A DNA stretch of 64,000 bases from Flectonema sp. DT1601. Lineage: Eukaryota; Euglenozoa; Diplonemea; Diplonemida; Diplonemidae. The notes under the pieces were generated by a model. The model was not told the DNA's origin and did no database searches. It worked only from the letters and a program-made list of their open reading frames with translations. The translations under genes were made by a program, and so were the position numbers. This document shows positions 1-10,514 of the stretch, one piece after another. Positions within the stretch are counted from its first letter, which is position 1. Every line of letters starts with the position of its first letter. The DNA lies in contig OZ025812.1 in assembly GCA_964019425.1 (NCBI GenBank), positions 945,027 to 1,009,026 on the forward strand, in the 5' to 3' direction.

Positions 1-2676
1 GATGCTCCAGAACTATCTTCTGCGTCAGTTCAAAAATCCTCAACTCGTAAAAAACGAGCAACATCATCAGCAGGTTCAAAGCTGTCTCCTGGAGTGAAAG
101 AACTGCTTGCTAAAGTTGAAAATCTCGCTTCTTCAAGCGGCAGTGATCCTTCTCATTCTCAAGAGACGTTGATATCGATATTAACTTCTCTTGATGAAAA
201 TTATTCAACTTCATTCACTGATCAATTTAATACTTTTAAAAGTGAATCTGAAATATCTCTCCAACAACTAAAAGAGTCTTCTGAACTTAAACTACAACGT
301 GATGAAGAAATTAAAGACCTACAACTTGAGATAACTATACTAAAAGACACGTCAACAGAAGTTTCAGTGGTGCAGGACGATTTAGAATTACTACAACAGA
401 CTTATGAAACTACATGCGCAGATCACAACAAGGAAATATCAGAAATCGAAATAACGTTCTCGAAGAAATTAGCGAAATCCACGGAAACGACCATCGGGTT
501 GGAGAATTCAGTCAAAGAACAGGAAGAAGAAATAAAATTATTATCTTCGAAAGCGAGCATTATGGAAGAGCGACACGATGATGACGTCAACAAAATAAAT
601 TTATTAGAAAATGAGATAACTGACCTACGGGGATCAGCTTCCGCTGATACGACCACAATTATTGAAAGACACTCAGCAGAATTGCAATCACGTCAGGAGG
701 AGTATAAATCTACAATCCAATCACATAAGGAAAATATTTCTGACCTCCAATCAGAGATAGAAAATTGTAATGAAAAAATCAGACTGTTGGAGAACGATGG
801 TACTGATTTGAGAAATCAAAATACTTCTTTGGAAGAAAATTTAAATAAGAATTCAGAGAATTGTGAAAAAGCAAAACATGAGCATTCAATAATAACTCAA
901 AAATTATTAACAATGGAAGAGCAACTGTCGAATTCTGACAATGGATTGAAGAATGCTTTAAAAGAAGTAGCTGATGGAAAAGCTTTAGTTGTCAAACTTG
1001 AAACAGACATCCAAGACAGAAACATGACAGTCTCTACTCTAACAGAAAGAGTGAACGAGTTAGAAAAATCTGATAAAACACTCAGAGAAGAATCAGCTAA
1101 GTTGTCAGTCACTAATGAGACTCTGTCTGTGTCTTACTCAGCTAAAGCATTGGAATTGGAAACACAAATATCGACAGTTGTGAAACTTAACACCGAACTC
1201 GAATTACTTAAAAAAGATAAAACCCTCGCCGACACTCAACAAGAACTCGAAAACACAACAAATCTTCTCAAGATGAGAGATGTTGAAATAGCTGAGCTGC
1301 GCGATGCTGCTACAAACCTCGAAAATAAAATGTTTGACGGAGAATCTGAACTTCGAGGTAAACTCGATTCTCTTCTCCACGACAATAACAAGGTTTGATA
1401 TATTACAACATAAGTAAATACAAAAAAAAACAACAACAACAAAAAAAAAAAAATACAGCTTGAAGAAGCCAGAGCAACACTCGAATCAGAAATGCAAGAA
1501 GTCACCAAGTCCGCGAAAGCAAAAACCGATAAAATGCAACAATCACTTCTTGAATTGGAACAATCATTGGTTGCGGCAACTGCTAAGTCGACTGAACAAG
1601 AAGGAATGATTGAGAACGTATGTTACTTTTTTATTATAATACTCAACAAGTTTTTCACATCAAATACCAAACAGCTTCAGGGTAAACTGGCATTACAAGT
1701 GTCATCAAGTCAGGATCACTTGGCTTCAGAAGTAGATAGGATTTCAAAAGAATTTGATGAAAGAATGAAGTCAGCATCTACAGAACAATCATCGGCGGTG
1801 ACCGATGTTGAGATAAAGTTAAAAACTCAACAAGAATCTCATGAAAGTTCTTTGAGTGATTTGATATTACAACACGAGTCTGCTATTAACTTACTCAAAG
1901 ACAATCACGTCACTGAACTACAACAATCAAGTGAAAACTTATCAACAGAGTTAACAACCACTAAATCATCTCTAAATGACGCCAATACAACTATCGAACA
2001 GCTCAAAGACTCTCACATCACAACCACTCAAGAAATGGAGGAAGCTAAGATGCAGTTGGAAGTTGAGCTTCATACTTTGATTCAGGAATCGAGATCAAAA
2101 CAGAGCAAACTTGAAAAACAAAAAAGTGAAAAAGACTCTGAAATAGTGTCGTTAACACAACAACTCGCAGAAGCAGAAGAACAATCACAACTATCAAAAA
2201 GTGAGACTGAGCGTCTTCGGTCTGAACTTGACACTCAAGAGAGTGACGTATCAGAAATGAGAAAAGTTCGTCACGAATGCGACGAACAAATGTCCAAACT
2301 CGTCGACAAGTTAGAAAGACAAGAAACATCTCACTGTATAACAATTGAAGAATGGGATACCAAAGTAAAAGAACTCCAGGGTCGTCTACTTACTGAAGAA
2401 GCAATCCGCCGTGCAGATGCCGAAGCCGATGCCTACAATGAAACACAATCTTATATCGATGACGATGATGAACCTCCTCCAGAAGGAATCTCAAAAAAAG
2501 ATTGGGTGAGTTCTAAAGGAGTAAAAACATGTAAACAATGTATGAATAAATTTTCTCTAAGAAACAGAAAACACCATTGCAGACGATGTGGTGGAGTCTT
2601 CTGTGGAAAGTGTTGTCCGTCATCACCTTTGACTGATAATGTTAGGGTGTGTGTGAGCTGTAATAGTCAAAAATAG
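1..2676 (+). CDS. Long coiled-coil protein with C-terminal FYVE zinc finger (5' end outside window)
   Basis: Coding sequence is already open at base 1 in the frame used throughout, so the start lies upstream. Three exons (1-1392, 1459-1617, 1675-2676) give about 850 residues here. Almost all of it is heptad-rich coiled coil (runs of E, K, L, Q, S). The last 65 residues form a FYVE finger: four CxxC-type pairs, the basic RKHHCRRCG patch and a terminal RVCVSC. Known FYVE domains bind phosphatidylinositol-3-phosphate on endosomes, and long coiled coils with a terminal FYVE are typical of EEA1-like tethers. An endosomal tethering or trafficking role is inferred. The usual WxxD motif reads WVSS here, so the acidic residue is missing. 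An acidic DDDDE stretch precedes the finger. Both introns keep the frame. Confidence 0.92.
1393..1458 (+). other. Intron 1 of the FYVE gene (66 nt)
   Basis: Begins GTTTGA directly after an AAG codon and ends TACAG. It contains an in-frame stop and a long A-rich tract. Removing it joins ...NNK to LEEAR in phase 0 and keeps the coiled-coil pattern. Confidence 0.85.
1618..1674 (+). other. Intron 2 of the FYVE gene (57 nt)
   Basis: Starts GTATGT and ends AAACAG. The length is a multiple of three and it has no stop, so it is readable in frame. The translated insert is hydrophobic (CYFFIIILNKFF) and would break the coiled coil. Removal restores ...MIEN-LQGKL. Retention would give a slightly longer protein. 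Confidence 0.8.
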
Positions 2677-3372
2677 ATCATCCGCAGATACTATTTTTTA
2701 ACTACTGTTTTTTTTCTTTCTTCTTTCTCACATTGGTGCCTTCCAGAACACATTGGCATGTGTGTAGCTCAGATAACTACTGCCTGGAACGAATCTGTAA
2801 AGAGATTTGTCCTCGATGGTTGTAGTACACTCTTCAGACCACTACCATGACGACTGTCTTCAGCATAGCGTGGCTGCCCAAGACTCCTCAGGGAACAAAT
2901 GAATAGTGATGTGCGATATGTAGTATTGTAGTGGACGACTTGTTTTTTTTTTTTCTTTCTATTTTTTATTTGTACCAATCTTTTTTTTTGTTTGTTTTTG
3001 TAACTGAGATTTTTTTTGAGTGATTGAAAAAAAAAAAAAAAAAAAAAAATTCCAACAAAAAAAAGAAAAAAAAAAAAAGGGAGAGAGAGAATGAATAACT
3101 AATTTTAATGAGACGAAAGTGATACGACTGCCCAACTAACTGATGGATTCATGTGAGATAACTTCTCGTTTTGGTGTAACGATGATTACTTCTTAATTAT
3201 ACTTTATCTCCTTTCCATCCCTTTCTGTCTGTAACGTCAATAATGCTCACGTGTAGACTGACAGTTTTTTTTTTTTTTTCGATCTATTCTGGTGAGTTAG
3301 ACTTCAGTAAGAAAATATCAATTTTCTCTCCCCTCTTGTCAGTTATTTTTTTAAAAAAACAAAAAAAAAAAA
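2677..3372. other. Intergenic, AT-rich with homopolymer runs
   Basis: I see no supported gene. It holds several poly-T and poly-A runs (a near-pure A tract around 3028-3049) and a short GA run near 3080. It serves as the 3' flank of the FYVE gene and 5' flank of the next gene. Confidence 0.7.
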
Positions 3373-4482
3373 ATGAAAAGATTTGCTCTTCTTGGATCAC
3401 TTCTCAGTGTGGCTATTGCGGCTGATGTTACAGTTGAGAGCGTGACTTTCAATGATGCTGAACAGGTCGCAGTGTTGGATGTTGTGAATAACGAATCGTT
3501 TGAAACTCTTCACTATACCTTCGACATCTACGATTGGAAATCTCAAAACATTATTGACGGAAGGAGATATCAAAATCTTCAAACATTAGCAAATGTTAAC
3601 GGAGTCACAACATTCGTTTTAAACCTTTTAAAGTCTGAAGTGAATGACATCTGTTCACCACAACCATCTCAAGGAGGTAATTACGAAGGACAATCCTTCA
3701 CAAACTCTGAAGCAGCTCTGACTCTGAAGGCAGCAAACAGAGCCGGTGTGAAGTCTTTGACGAAGGTTGCTAACATTTATGAAAGTAACGCTCACAACTT
3801 ATTCAGAGCTAGACAGATCTGTACCATGACTGAATTGTCGCAGGTCTCTGGAGTGGGATACCACGTTCTTCGTCTTTTGAAGAAGTTCGTGAACCGTGAA
3901 AGTGGTGCCTGTTACACTGATGCTGACTGCACCACCTCTGGAAATGTCTGCAGAGGAATCCCACACGACGGGATCTTATCGACTGGTAAGTGTGTCCCAT
4001 ACGCTACTATTACTGGTGAAGGTAGCAGCTGTTCCGCTACCGTCTCATGCCCAACTGGAACTTTCTGTAGTGGTCTAACAATGGGATGGATTCAAGGTAA
4101 CTGTCGTGCTGATTGGATGGCTGGTGACTTCTCAACCCCGTACTACATCAGAGATATTAACGTTGCTACTGAGACACAGACATTCTTCCCTGTCAGTGGA
4201 CTTGCTTCAGTTCCTGAGGATGTTGTTTTGACCATGGATGCGTCAGCCGTTACAAACTCACAGGACTTAAAGATCGTTATTAGTGACCCAAATGGTTCTA
4301 CTGCTACCTTCTGGGATGGTTCAGTAAGCACCGGTTCGATTCCGTCCACTGTTAACATATTCGGATCAATCTCAAGAGATGACACCATCAACGGTCAATG
4401 GACTGTTACTTTCACTAACACTGGCTCTGCAGCTGGAACTATTAAGGATTTCTCCCTTCACTTGACTTCAAGATGGGATTAA
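3373..4482 (+). CDS. Secreted protein with two internal helical repeats, Cys-rich segment and C-terminal P-domain
   Basis: 369 residues from the ATG that follows a poly-A tract. Residues 1-17 are a clear signal peptide (MKRFALLGSLLSVAIAA). Residues about 31-87 and 115-171 resemble each other (pattern N..... L ... Y ... I... R ... L..V.GV ... L.LLK), like two helix-hairpin-helix-type repeats. A Cys-rich stretch follows (C180, C186, C193, C207, C220, C226, C232, C244). Residues about 253-369 match the proprotein-convertase P-domain (beta-rich, ISDPNGS, GQWTVTFTNT, KDFSLHL). In kexin and subtilisin-like proteases this domain stabilises a catalytic domain, but none is present here, so this is a P-domain protein and not a protease by itself. 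It is probably secreted or delivered to an endomembrane lumen. No intron is needed. Confidence 0.85.
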   Translation: MKRFALLGSLLSVAIAADVTVESVTFNDAEQVAVLDVVNNESFETLHYTFDIYDWKSQNIIDGRRYQNLQTLANVNGVTTFVLNLLKSEVNDICSPQPSQGGNYEGQSFTNSEAALTLKAANRAGVKSLTKVANIYESNAHNLFRARQICTMTELSQVSGVGYHVLRLLKKFVNRESGACYTDADCTTSGNVCRGIPHDGILSTGKCVPYATITGEGSSCSATVSCPTGTFCSGLTMGWIQGNCRADWMAGDFSTPYYIRDINVATETQTFFPVSGLASVPEDVVLTMDASAVTNSQDLKIVISDPNGSTATFWDGSVSTGSIPSTVNIFGSISRDDTINGQWTVTFTNTGSAAGTIKDFSLHLTSRWD

Positions 4483-5158
4483 GCAAGCCTTGTTATTATT
4501 TTCATTTATTTTCTGTATCTGAGTGGCACTTATCGTTTTTTGATTGCTCAAAAAAGTAGACGTGGATTATTCTGTCAATGCTTTTTCTTCACTTTTTTTT
4601 TATTTTTAAATTTTATTTTTTCCTCACATCAGAAATCGGCTCTGCTGAATTCAATTTCAGAAAAACTATTTCCCATAAAACTTGGAAGTAATTTTCTGCC
4701 TCCTCTCACTTTTTTTTTTTCCTTTTTTTTGAAAATCTCTGAGTAAAAATGTTACATATTGTATAACCATGTTCATAATCGATCGTATTCCGTGGTTAAG
4801 TGTTCGTTAACGCCTTGTCTTTGTAGTTACTACGAGGAGAGTGCTATGACTCACTTTTGATTTTGAGTTAATTTATTTATTTTTTTTTTTGTTCTATTTT
4901 TCTATTTTTGCGTCAGATGATATTAACCCAGCGATTAAGAAGGGCACATCACGGCAAAGAAGAAAACAAGAAACCCCGCAAACCCTTTTTTTTTCTTTCT
5001 TTTTTTTTTGGACTAGTTTGTTGTATACTTTTTATGTGTTATCATTCTCAGTACAGCAGCCACACGAAGATGATGGACGTGATTGTTAATTATCTCTATG
5101 AACCAGACAAACTGTGTTAAATACGTTACTTTCCTTCTCATAGAAACTCTCAGGCAAC
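4483..5158. other. Intergenic, AT-rich
   Basis: No convincing gene. Pyrimidine-rich tracts are frequent. A TTTCCTTCTCATAG acceptor-like site lies at about 5130-5143, just upstream of the next ATG, so a 5'UTR intron of the EML-like gene may end here. Confidence 0.5.
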
Positions 5159-7915
5159 ATGCCTTATGATATGGATATTGGGATAGAACCTCCCACAGAA
5201 AGGATACCAAGTGGAACCCCAGTTACCAGTTTGGTTAACGGAAGTATACCAGCTGAGGTTTATTCACTTTTTGAAAATTTAAATGGGGAATTGCTGAGGC
5301 AGAAAATTGGTTTTGAAACTGAACTGAAGAGGACGAAAGACTCGATGAACGCGAGGATAACTAAATTAGAATCAGAACTCGAACAGAGAGATGCTGATTG
5401 TAAATCACTTCAAAACAGTGTTACGATTCTGGGAAGAAGCGTTGACTCGATCACTGAAGCAATTGAAAAAGTGGTACCAACATTACCATCGACGTCACCA
5501 TTACGAACTGGAGCTACTCGCGGAAGGTCACCTGGAGGATCTCAGAGAGGTGCATCTCCTGTTGTTCGTCCTTCATCTCCAAAGGCTGTTCAAAAAAGAA
5601 TGCCTTCCCCGATTAAAAGAAGTGCCTCAAACGATACGAGAAGATCGAATACTCCAACTCGTAAGAACAGTGTAAGTCCAATTACAGAAGCTCCTTATAG
5701 TCGTCTTAAGGTTTCTTCATCTGTTAGTAATCAACCAACTGGTGGTGCTATTCCTGTTATATCAACAAAACGTGGACACAGCAAAGGAGCGACTGCTGTG
5801 AGAGAGATGTCAGCTGATTATGTTGCGGGAATTCGTTATCCACCATTCCTTCAGTCATCAGTATTCCCACCTCAAGGAATGGAAAATTTACAAGGAGCTC
5901 CATCGAAACTACCAAACGCAAAACTAGACTTACAACACATTTACGGATGCTCTGTTTCTGGTTATGATGAAAGCATCGCTTATGCAGATGCTGGTCGGCA
6001 GGTTATCTTTTACGCTGCGGGTGTAGGTGTTTCACTCAACGTTAAAAACAGACGCCAGTCATTCAGTTTTTACCACACATCTGAAATAAGTTGCATGGCT
6101 GTTCACCCAAGCGGTAATTTCGTTGCAACAGGTCAGAAGGGAAGTAATCCGTTTATTACTGTGTGGGATACGAAGACGATGATGTGTAAGGCAAATTTGA
6201 AAGATTTTCATGAAACAGAAATTTCATGTGTAGCGTTTTCGCCTGATGGATCTATACTGGCATCGGTAGGAGGTGATAACGATCACAGCATTGCGACGTA
6301 TCGATGGGAAACAAATGAATTGGTAGCTCATAATAAACTGTCGACAGAAGCAATTTATAACATTTCATTTAATCCTTACAATTCAAAAGTAATGATGGCA
6401 GTTGGTCGTCACACAGTTAAGTACATTGAAATCTGTTCTGTAGCATCTCGCCTAACCCTAAAGGTTAGGTCTGGTATTACTAGAGATGTTTCTTTGTCAC
6501 ATCAAAGAGTTGTTTGTTCAGCATACATAGATCAATATTTATGGGTTACAGGTACTGATTCTGGAAACCTCATCCTTTGGAGAAATGAAAAGGTTTTGAA
6601 TGCGATAAACGAAGTACACGTTGGAGGAGTATCGTCCATAAGATGTACTGGCAATTGCGTCATCAGTTCTGGTAGAGACGGAAACCTTCGACTATGGCAA
6701 GGTGCTGACAAGATAAGAGAATTACTACCAGCTGCTTCAACACTAATCGATATCGCTTCTCTTCTTAAAAAGACAATGGGAAAATCTAAAACAGAACTTG
6801 CAATGCAAGAAGCTCTCAGACTCGTCACCACATCAAAAGCACCTGTTAGATCGATGGATGTAAAGGGAAGTTGGAGTGAGGGTTTGAAGGTTCTTTGTTT
6901 ACTTTTTTCAAATCAGATAATTGAAATAAATATATCCGAAGCTTTGAATAATGGAACTGGAATCTCTGTTCTAAGTCAAGGACACTCCTCACTACCAACA
7001 TCATCACTGAAAGTGATGGAGGAAGCAGCGGATGTCAGATTTGAAAATTCAATTTCAGCAGTTGCGGTTCATCCAAAGTATCCAATTGCTGCAACAGTAG
7101 CATCTGATCAAACGTTGAGATTTTGGGACATCATGAGTTTCGAACTTGCTCATGTTGCTCAACTACCCGGTAGAGGTTTGTGCATTGACTTCTCTCCCGA
7201 TGGTACAACTGTTGCTGTAGGTTTAGAAGCTGGTTTGTCTCACAAGGGTGGAAAACCTAGTAAAGGTGGTGCAGCGATTTATCAAATTTCAGCGAATCAA
7301 CACGGAGCAGTCAGGTCATGTAAGCTGACGACTATATTATCAGAAAGTGAAGGTGACAACAGTTACTGTGTAAAGTTCGATCCGTCGGGTCAACGTGTTG
7401 CTGTTGCTGGTGGACTCTGCCGAGTTGATATATTTGATATTATGAAAGGATACAAGAGGGTAGCACACACTAAAGGACACAATTCTGAAATCACTCGTCT
7501 TGATTGGTCAGCTGACGGATCTCACATCCAAACAGATGATCAAACACCAGAACACTTATACTTCACTAGAGATGGAATGAGGGTTACCAGACCAGTTCAA
7601 ATTAGAAGTCAAGTATGGTCAAAATGGACTTGTGCTTTTGGATGGCACATCCAAGGAGTGTGGGACGATTCGATGAACAGACAATCAATAACTGCTGTTG
7701 ATCGCAGTGGAGAAGGTGATCTCTGTGCTGCAGGAGATTCAAGTAATAATGTCAGTCTCTTTAGTTTTCCTATTCCTATGCAGCAAGCATCACATAAGAA
7801 ATATCGTGGTCATTCTTCTGAGGTTACGAGTGTTACGTTTTCTCCTACTGACTCATCGATGTTGTCAGCAGCAACAGATGGATGTATCTTCCAGTGGACT
7901 GTTTTAAGAAAGTAA
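5159..7915 (+). CDS. EML-type (echinoderm microtubule-associated protein-like) WD40 protein
   Basis: 918 residues, uninterrupted. Residues about 31-107 form a coiled coil, matching the trimerisation segment of EML proteins. Residues about 112-178 are basic and Ser/Pro-rich with several SP motifs (RGRSPGG, RMPSPIKR, RSNTPTRK), the usual microtubule-binding and phosphorylated linker. The HELP motif starts near 253 (LPNAKLDLQHIYG) and leads into tandem WD40 blades to the end (HPSGNFVATGQKG, WDTKTMM, FSPDGSILASVGGDND, final FSPTDSSMLSAATDG). Known EML proteins bind and stabilise microtubules through HELP plus a double propeller. The HELP start and continuous blades to residue 918 fit that architecture. 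The start ATG is chosen because no upstream in-frame ATG is near and the coiled coil follows directly. Confidence 0.93.
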   Translation: MPYDMDIGIEPPTERIPSGTPVTSLVNGSIPAEVYSLFENLNGELLRQKIGFETELKRTKDSMNARITKLESELEQRDADCKSLQNSVTILGRSVDSITEAIEKVVPTLPSTSPLRTGATRGRSPGGSQRGASPVVRPSSPKAVQKRMPSPIKRSASNDTRRSNTPTRKNSVSPITEAPYSRLKVSSSVSNQPTGGAIPVISTKRGHSKGATAVREMSADYVAGIRYPPFLQSSVFPPQGMENLQGAPSKLPNAKLDLQHIYGCSVSGYDESIAYADAGRQVIFYAAGVGVSLNVKNRRQSFSFYHTSEISCMAVHPSGNFVATGQKGSNPFITVWDTKTMMCKANLKDFHETEISCVAFSPDGSILASVGGDNDHSIATYRWETNELVAHNKLSTEAIYNISFNPYNSKVMMAVGRHTVKYIEICSVASRLTLKVRSGITRDVSLSHQRVVCSAYIDQYLWVTGTDSGNLILWRNEKVLNAINEVHVGGVSSIRCTGNCVISSGRDGNLRLWQGADKIRELLPAASTLIDIASLLKKTMGKSKTELAMQEALRLVTTSKAPVRSMDVKGSWSEGLKVLCLLFSNQIIEINISEALNNGTGISVLSQGHSSLPTSSLKVMEEAADVRFENSISAVAVHPKYPIAATVASDQTLRFWDIMSFELAHVAQLPGRGLCIDFSPDGTTVAVGLEAGLSHKGGKPSKGGAAIYQISANQHGAVRSCKLTTILSESEGDNSYCVKFDPSGQRVAVAGGLCRVDIFDIMKGYKRVAHTKGHNSEITRLDWSADGSHIQTDDQTPEHLYFTRDGMRVTRPVQIRSQVWSKWTCAFGWHIQGVWDDSMNRQSITAVDRSGEGDLCAAGDSSNNVSLFSFPIPMQQASHKKYRGHSSEVTSVTFSPTDSSMLSAATDGCIFQWTVLRK

Positions 7916-8733
7916 TTCAATTTCTCTGTACTGTAGGTGTTACCAAAGCAGCCAGTCGCTGCTTTTTTTTTTTTTTTTTTTTTTTCTGTTTTCCGAGAAA
8001 AAAATAAAAAAACCCCTCGAAGTTTGGGACATTTAGATAAAAGCAAAGAAAAAAAAAAAATATAAGGTAATTTACAAATTTAATTCATTCTATGGTCTCT
8101 CTCTGCGACTTTTTTTTTGGAATTCATAAAAAAACTAACCAACAACCACTAGATATCCGTAAATAGTATTTTCTTCTCCCTTTTTTTTTTAAAATGTTTT
8201 TTTTTTTTTAAATTAGGCGACGTGTAGCTGTATTTTTTATTTGTTTTATTTCTTTTTTTTCCAATTCATTTTCTATGTATTGCAGAAGACCTATTTTTAG
8301 AAACCAAAAAGAAGAAACAGAAAAATAAAAAACCGCAATAAAGGTATTTTGACTTTGTTGGATCAGTGCGAGCAAAATGAGTGTCAGAAATTTTTTCCCA
8401 GACCCACTCACTATACCTATTTCTATTCAGGTGGTGTGTGCTCAGTAGTGAGTACCATTTTTTGTACCCTTTGTGAAAAACTACTTTGTCTATTGAAAAA
8501 AAAAAAAAAAAAAAATAACGAAAAAACATTCTCGGGGGGGGGGGGGGAAAAAAAAAAAGAACAAAAAAAAAAAAAGATTAATTTAAAAAGGAACTCCGTG
8601 TAACAAAATCCCTGTCCCAATCCCCTCTCTTAGAGTCCCGTATTGTTATTCTCCCTTCTCAAAAAGTAAACCTTTTTTTTTTTGTTAAATATCCAAAATT
8701 CGTTGTTGATTTTTTTCCTTTTTTTTTTTTGGT
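7916..8733. other. Intergenic with long homopolymer runs
   Basis: No supported gene. Contains a T run of about 22 around 7964-7985, A runs near 8498-8515, and a run of about 13 G directly followed by A runs at about 8535-8575. Short open frames here are made by these runs. Confidence 0.7.
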
Positions 8734-8740
8734 TATAAAA
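8734..8740 (+). promoter_or_regulatory. TATA-like box upstream of TMEM151-like copy 1
   Basis: TATAAAA sits 125 bp before the chosen ATG at 8865. A CTTTCCAG acceptor-like string follows at about 8753-8760. This upstream region is unlike that of the other family copies. Confidence 0.3.
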
Positions 8741-8864
8741 AGTTTCTTACACTTTCCAGGCAAGAAGTGTTTAACTATGTTTATCCGTGTATTTTTATTT
8801 TTTCTTATTCAAAATCAAACAATTAAGTCAAACTTTTTCCCCAAAGATTACTCATAGAAGAAAA

Positions 8865-10514
8865 ATGACACTCACAGATTCATCATTTATAAATATTCAG
8901 AACGATGTTGCTGTCGATGACAACCCAACAGCTGACTCTAAGAGGAGAGTAGTGATGATTATAATAATGTTGTTAGCACCAGCTGTTGGAGTAGGAGGTG
9001 GTATTTTAATGAAAGAAACAACTAAAACTGATGACCTCGCACTGCTCTACGCAACGATTGGATTATGGGCTACGATGATTGTGATTAATATTCCTTTGAT
9101 ATTCATAAAGAGAAGTAAATACTTTTTAATAATATTCATCGCAAACATCATCTTCAGCGTGGTGTCAATCATAATGACCTTTGTAACGGTGGGTAAAAGC
9201 AATCACACTAACACTGTCAAATGGTATATTTCTGCTGTAGTTTTGTACTGCTTAATTTACAACTCGAATAATTTGATTTTCTTGATTTACAAAGATATGC
9301 GCATCGAAGAAACGACTCCTGCTGCCAGCGAATTACAAAGCCCTACGAAATCAGAGAACACACCTCTTGTTACAAAACAACAACCAAAACCAGCCACCAA
9401 GCCTCCAGCAAAGAAATCAACTGGTGGAGGTGTAATAAATGAAAAGCAACGTTGGTGGACGATGAAACAAATTAATTGCACTCTTGGAACTGACCCAGAC
9501 GACAGTAAAGACATGGCAAAGGAAATACCAAAAGACGAGTTCTTAGCTGCTTGGAAACTTTCATTTGAAAAGTCCAATGCGAACATGGTAAAGTGGGGGA
9601 CGACTTTATACAATGCGATTGATAAAACAAACAAGGGAAGCATCACTGTAAAACAATTGGAAACGGAAGTTGAATCTTACACTAACAGTAACTCATCCCC
9701 TACAAAGGTAGCTGCAGCACCACAAGTAACGATAAAGAGAACAGTTCCTCCACAAGCAGTTCCAGATGTTAATAAGCGGATCGACGTAGTATTTATTATT
9801 GTAAGCGTTCTGCTTTCCGCAATGATCACAGCAACGTTTTTCGTCATCAGGTACGTTGACTCCTACAAACTGTGGGTCGCAATGGCTAGTGCCACTCTCT
9901 TTGTGTTCACGGTATATTGTTATGCTTTGGTAGAAAACAGATACTGGGGACCGTTGAAGAATTCAGCGTCAATGCATGCTCTTAGCGACAGGCTCGCAAG
10001 GGTTAGAGCCCGACCAGCAAAATTAGAAGTTTTCGGTGTGTGTTACCACTACAAGAAAACTTCTTCGACAGCTGTTGTGGGAGGTGTTAGTATAAAATCG
10101 AGCGACAGGAAGAAGGTTGTTAGTCAGAAATTTACATCTGTGTTTCCAGTAACTAAGGTTTGTGATAACTCCGACCTAACACCAGACTTGTCAGGTTGTA
10201 ATGTGGTAGCGATACATATTAATACGCAATACTGCTTTGCGACTAAAGAAACTCGTGAAAAGTTTGTAGCGTTTCAAAGAGAATTTAATGACAGGCATCG
10301 TAATAAGGACCACTGCTATGAATTTGGTGCAAGACTACAAATCCCAAACTTAGAAAGATCTATTCTCGGATTGAAATCGTCAATCTGGTGGATTACTTGG
10401 TACTACTATGTTCATACTTGGGCAATCCCTCCACTTGTCTACCTCTGGAGACGTGCCTATGACAGATCTGTTAAGAGAACTACTTACACTATCTGTAAGC
10501 AATATTGGGCTTGA
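8865..10514 (+). CDS. TMEM151-like multipass membrane protein with EF-hand-like segment, copy 1 (complete)
   Basis: 549 residues. Membrane segments at about 29-49, 58-80, 85-107 and 118-142, then a Pro/Lys-rich linker (about 150-188). An EF-hand-like region follows (about 215-270; loop DKTNKGSITVKQ at 253-264, Q instead of E at position 12). Two more membrane segments lie at about 306-328 and 336-356. The C-terminal domain (about 366-545) has the TMEM151 pattern: CYHY, a basic-VVSQKFTSVFP stretch, CFATKETREKFVAFQREFND, IPNLER, and a Trp/Tyr-rich membrane stretch WWITWYYYVHTWAIPPLVYL. Function of this family is unknown, and calcium binding is only a guess because the loop is degenerate. The ATG at 8865 is used because MTxTDSSFIN is conserved in all nine copies. 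This copy has unique upstream sequence, unlike the others. Confidence 0.85.
   Translation: MTLTDSSFINIQNDVAVDDNPTADSKRRVVMIIIMLLAPAVGVGGGILMKETTKTDDLALLYATIGLWATMIVINIPLIFIKRSKYFLIIFIANIIFSVVSIIMTFVTVGKSNHTNTVKWYISAVVLYCLIYNSNNLIFLIYKDMRIEETTPAASELQSPTKSENTPLVTKQQPKPATKPPAKKSTGGGVINEKQRWWTMKQINCTLGTDPDDSKDMAKEIPKDEFLAAWKLSFEKSNANMVKWGTTLYNAIDKTNKGSITVKQLETEVESYTNSNSSPTKVAAAPQVTIKRTVPPQAVPDVNKRIDVVFIIVSVLLSAMITATFFVIRYVDSYKLWVAMASATLFVFTVYCYALVENRYWGPLKNSASMHALSDRLARVRARPAKLEVFGVCYHYKKTSSTAVVGGVSIKSSDRKKVVSQKFTSVFPVTKVCDNSDLTPDLSGCNVVAIHINTQYCFATKETREKFVAFQREFNDRHRNKDHCYEFGARLQIPNLERSILGLKSSIWWITWYYYVHTWAIPPLVYLWRRAYDRSVKRTTYTICKQYWA

Noticed and set aside
6450-6470. CCTAACCCTAA, telomere-like
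   Set aside because: Single occurrence inside the EML-like coding frame; chance match, not a telomeric tract.
8349-8620. Opposing short frames around the poly-G/poly-A block
   Set aside because: Produced by homopolymer runs; the G run may also be a sequencing trouble spot.
9287-9646. 119-codon minus-strand frame repeated in every TMEM copy
   Set aside because: It is the antisense shadow of the EF-hand and linker coding region and is conserved only because that region is.
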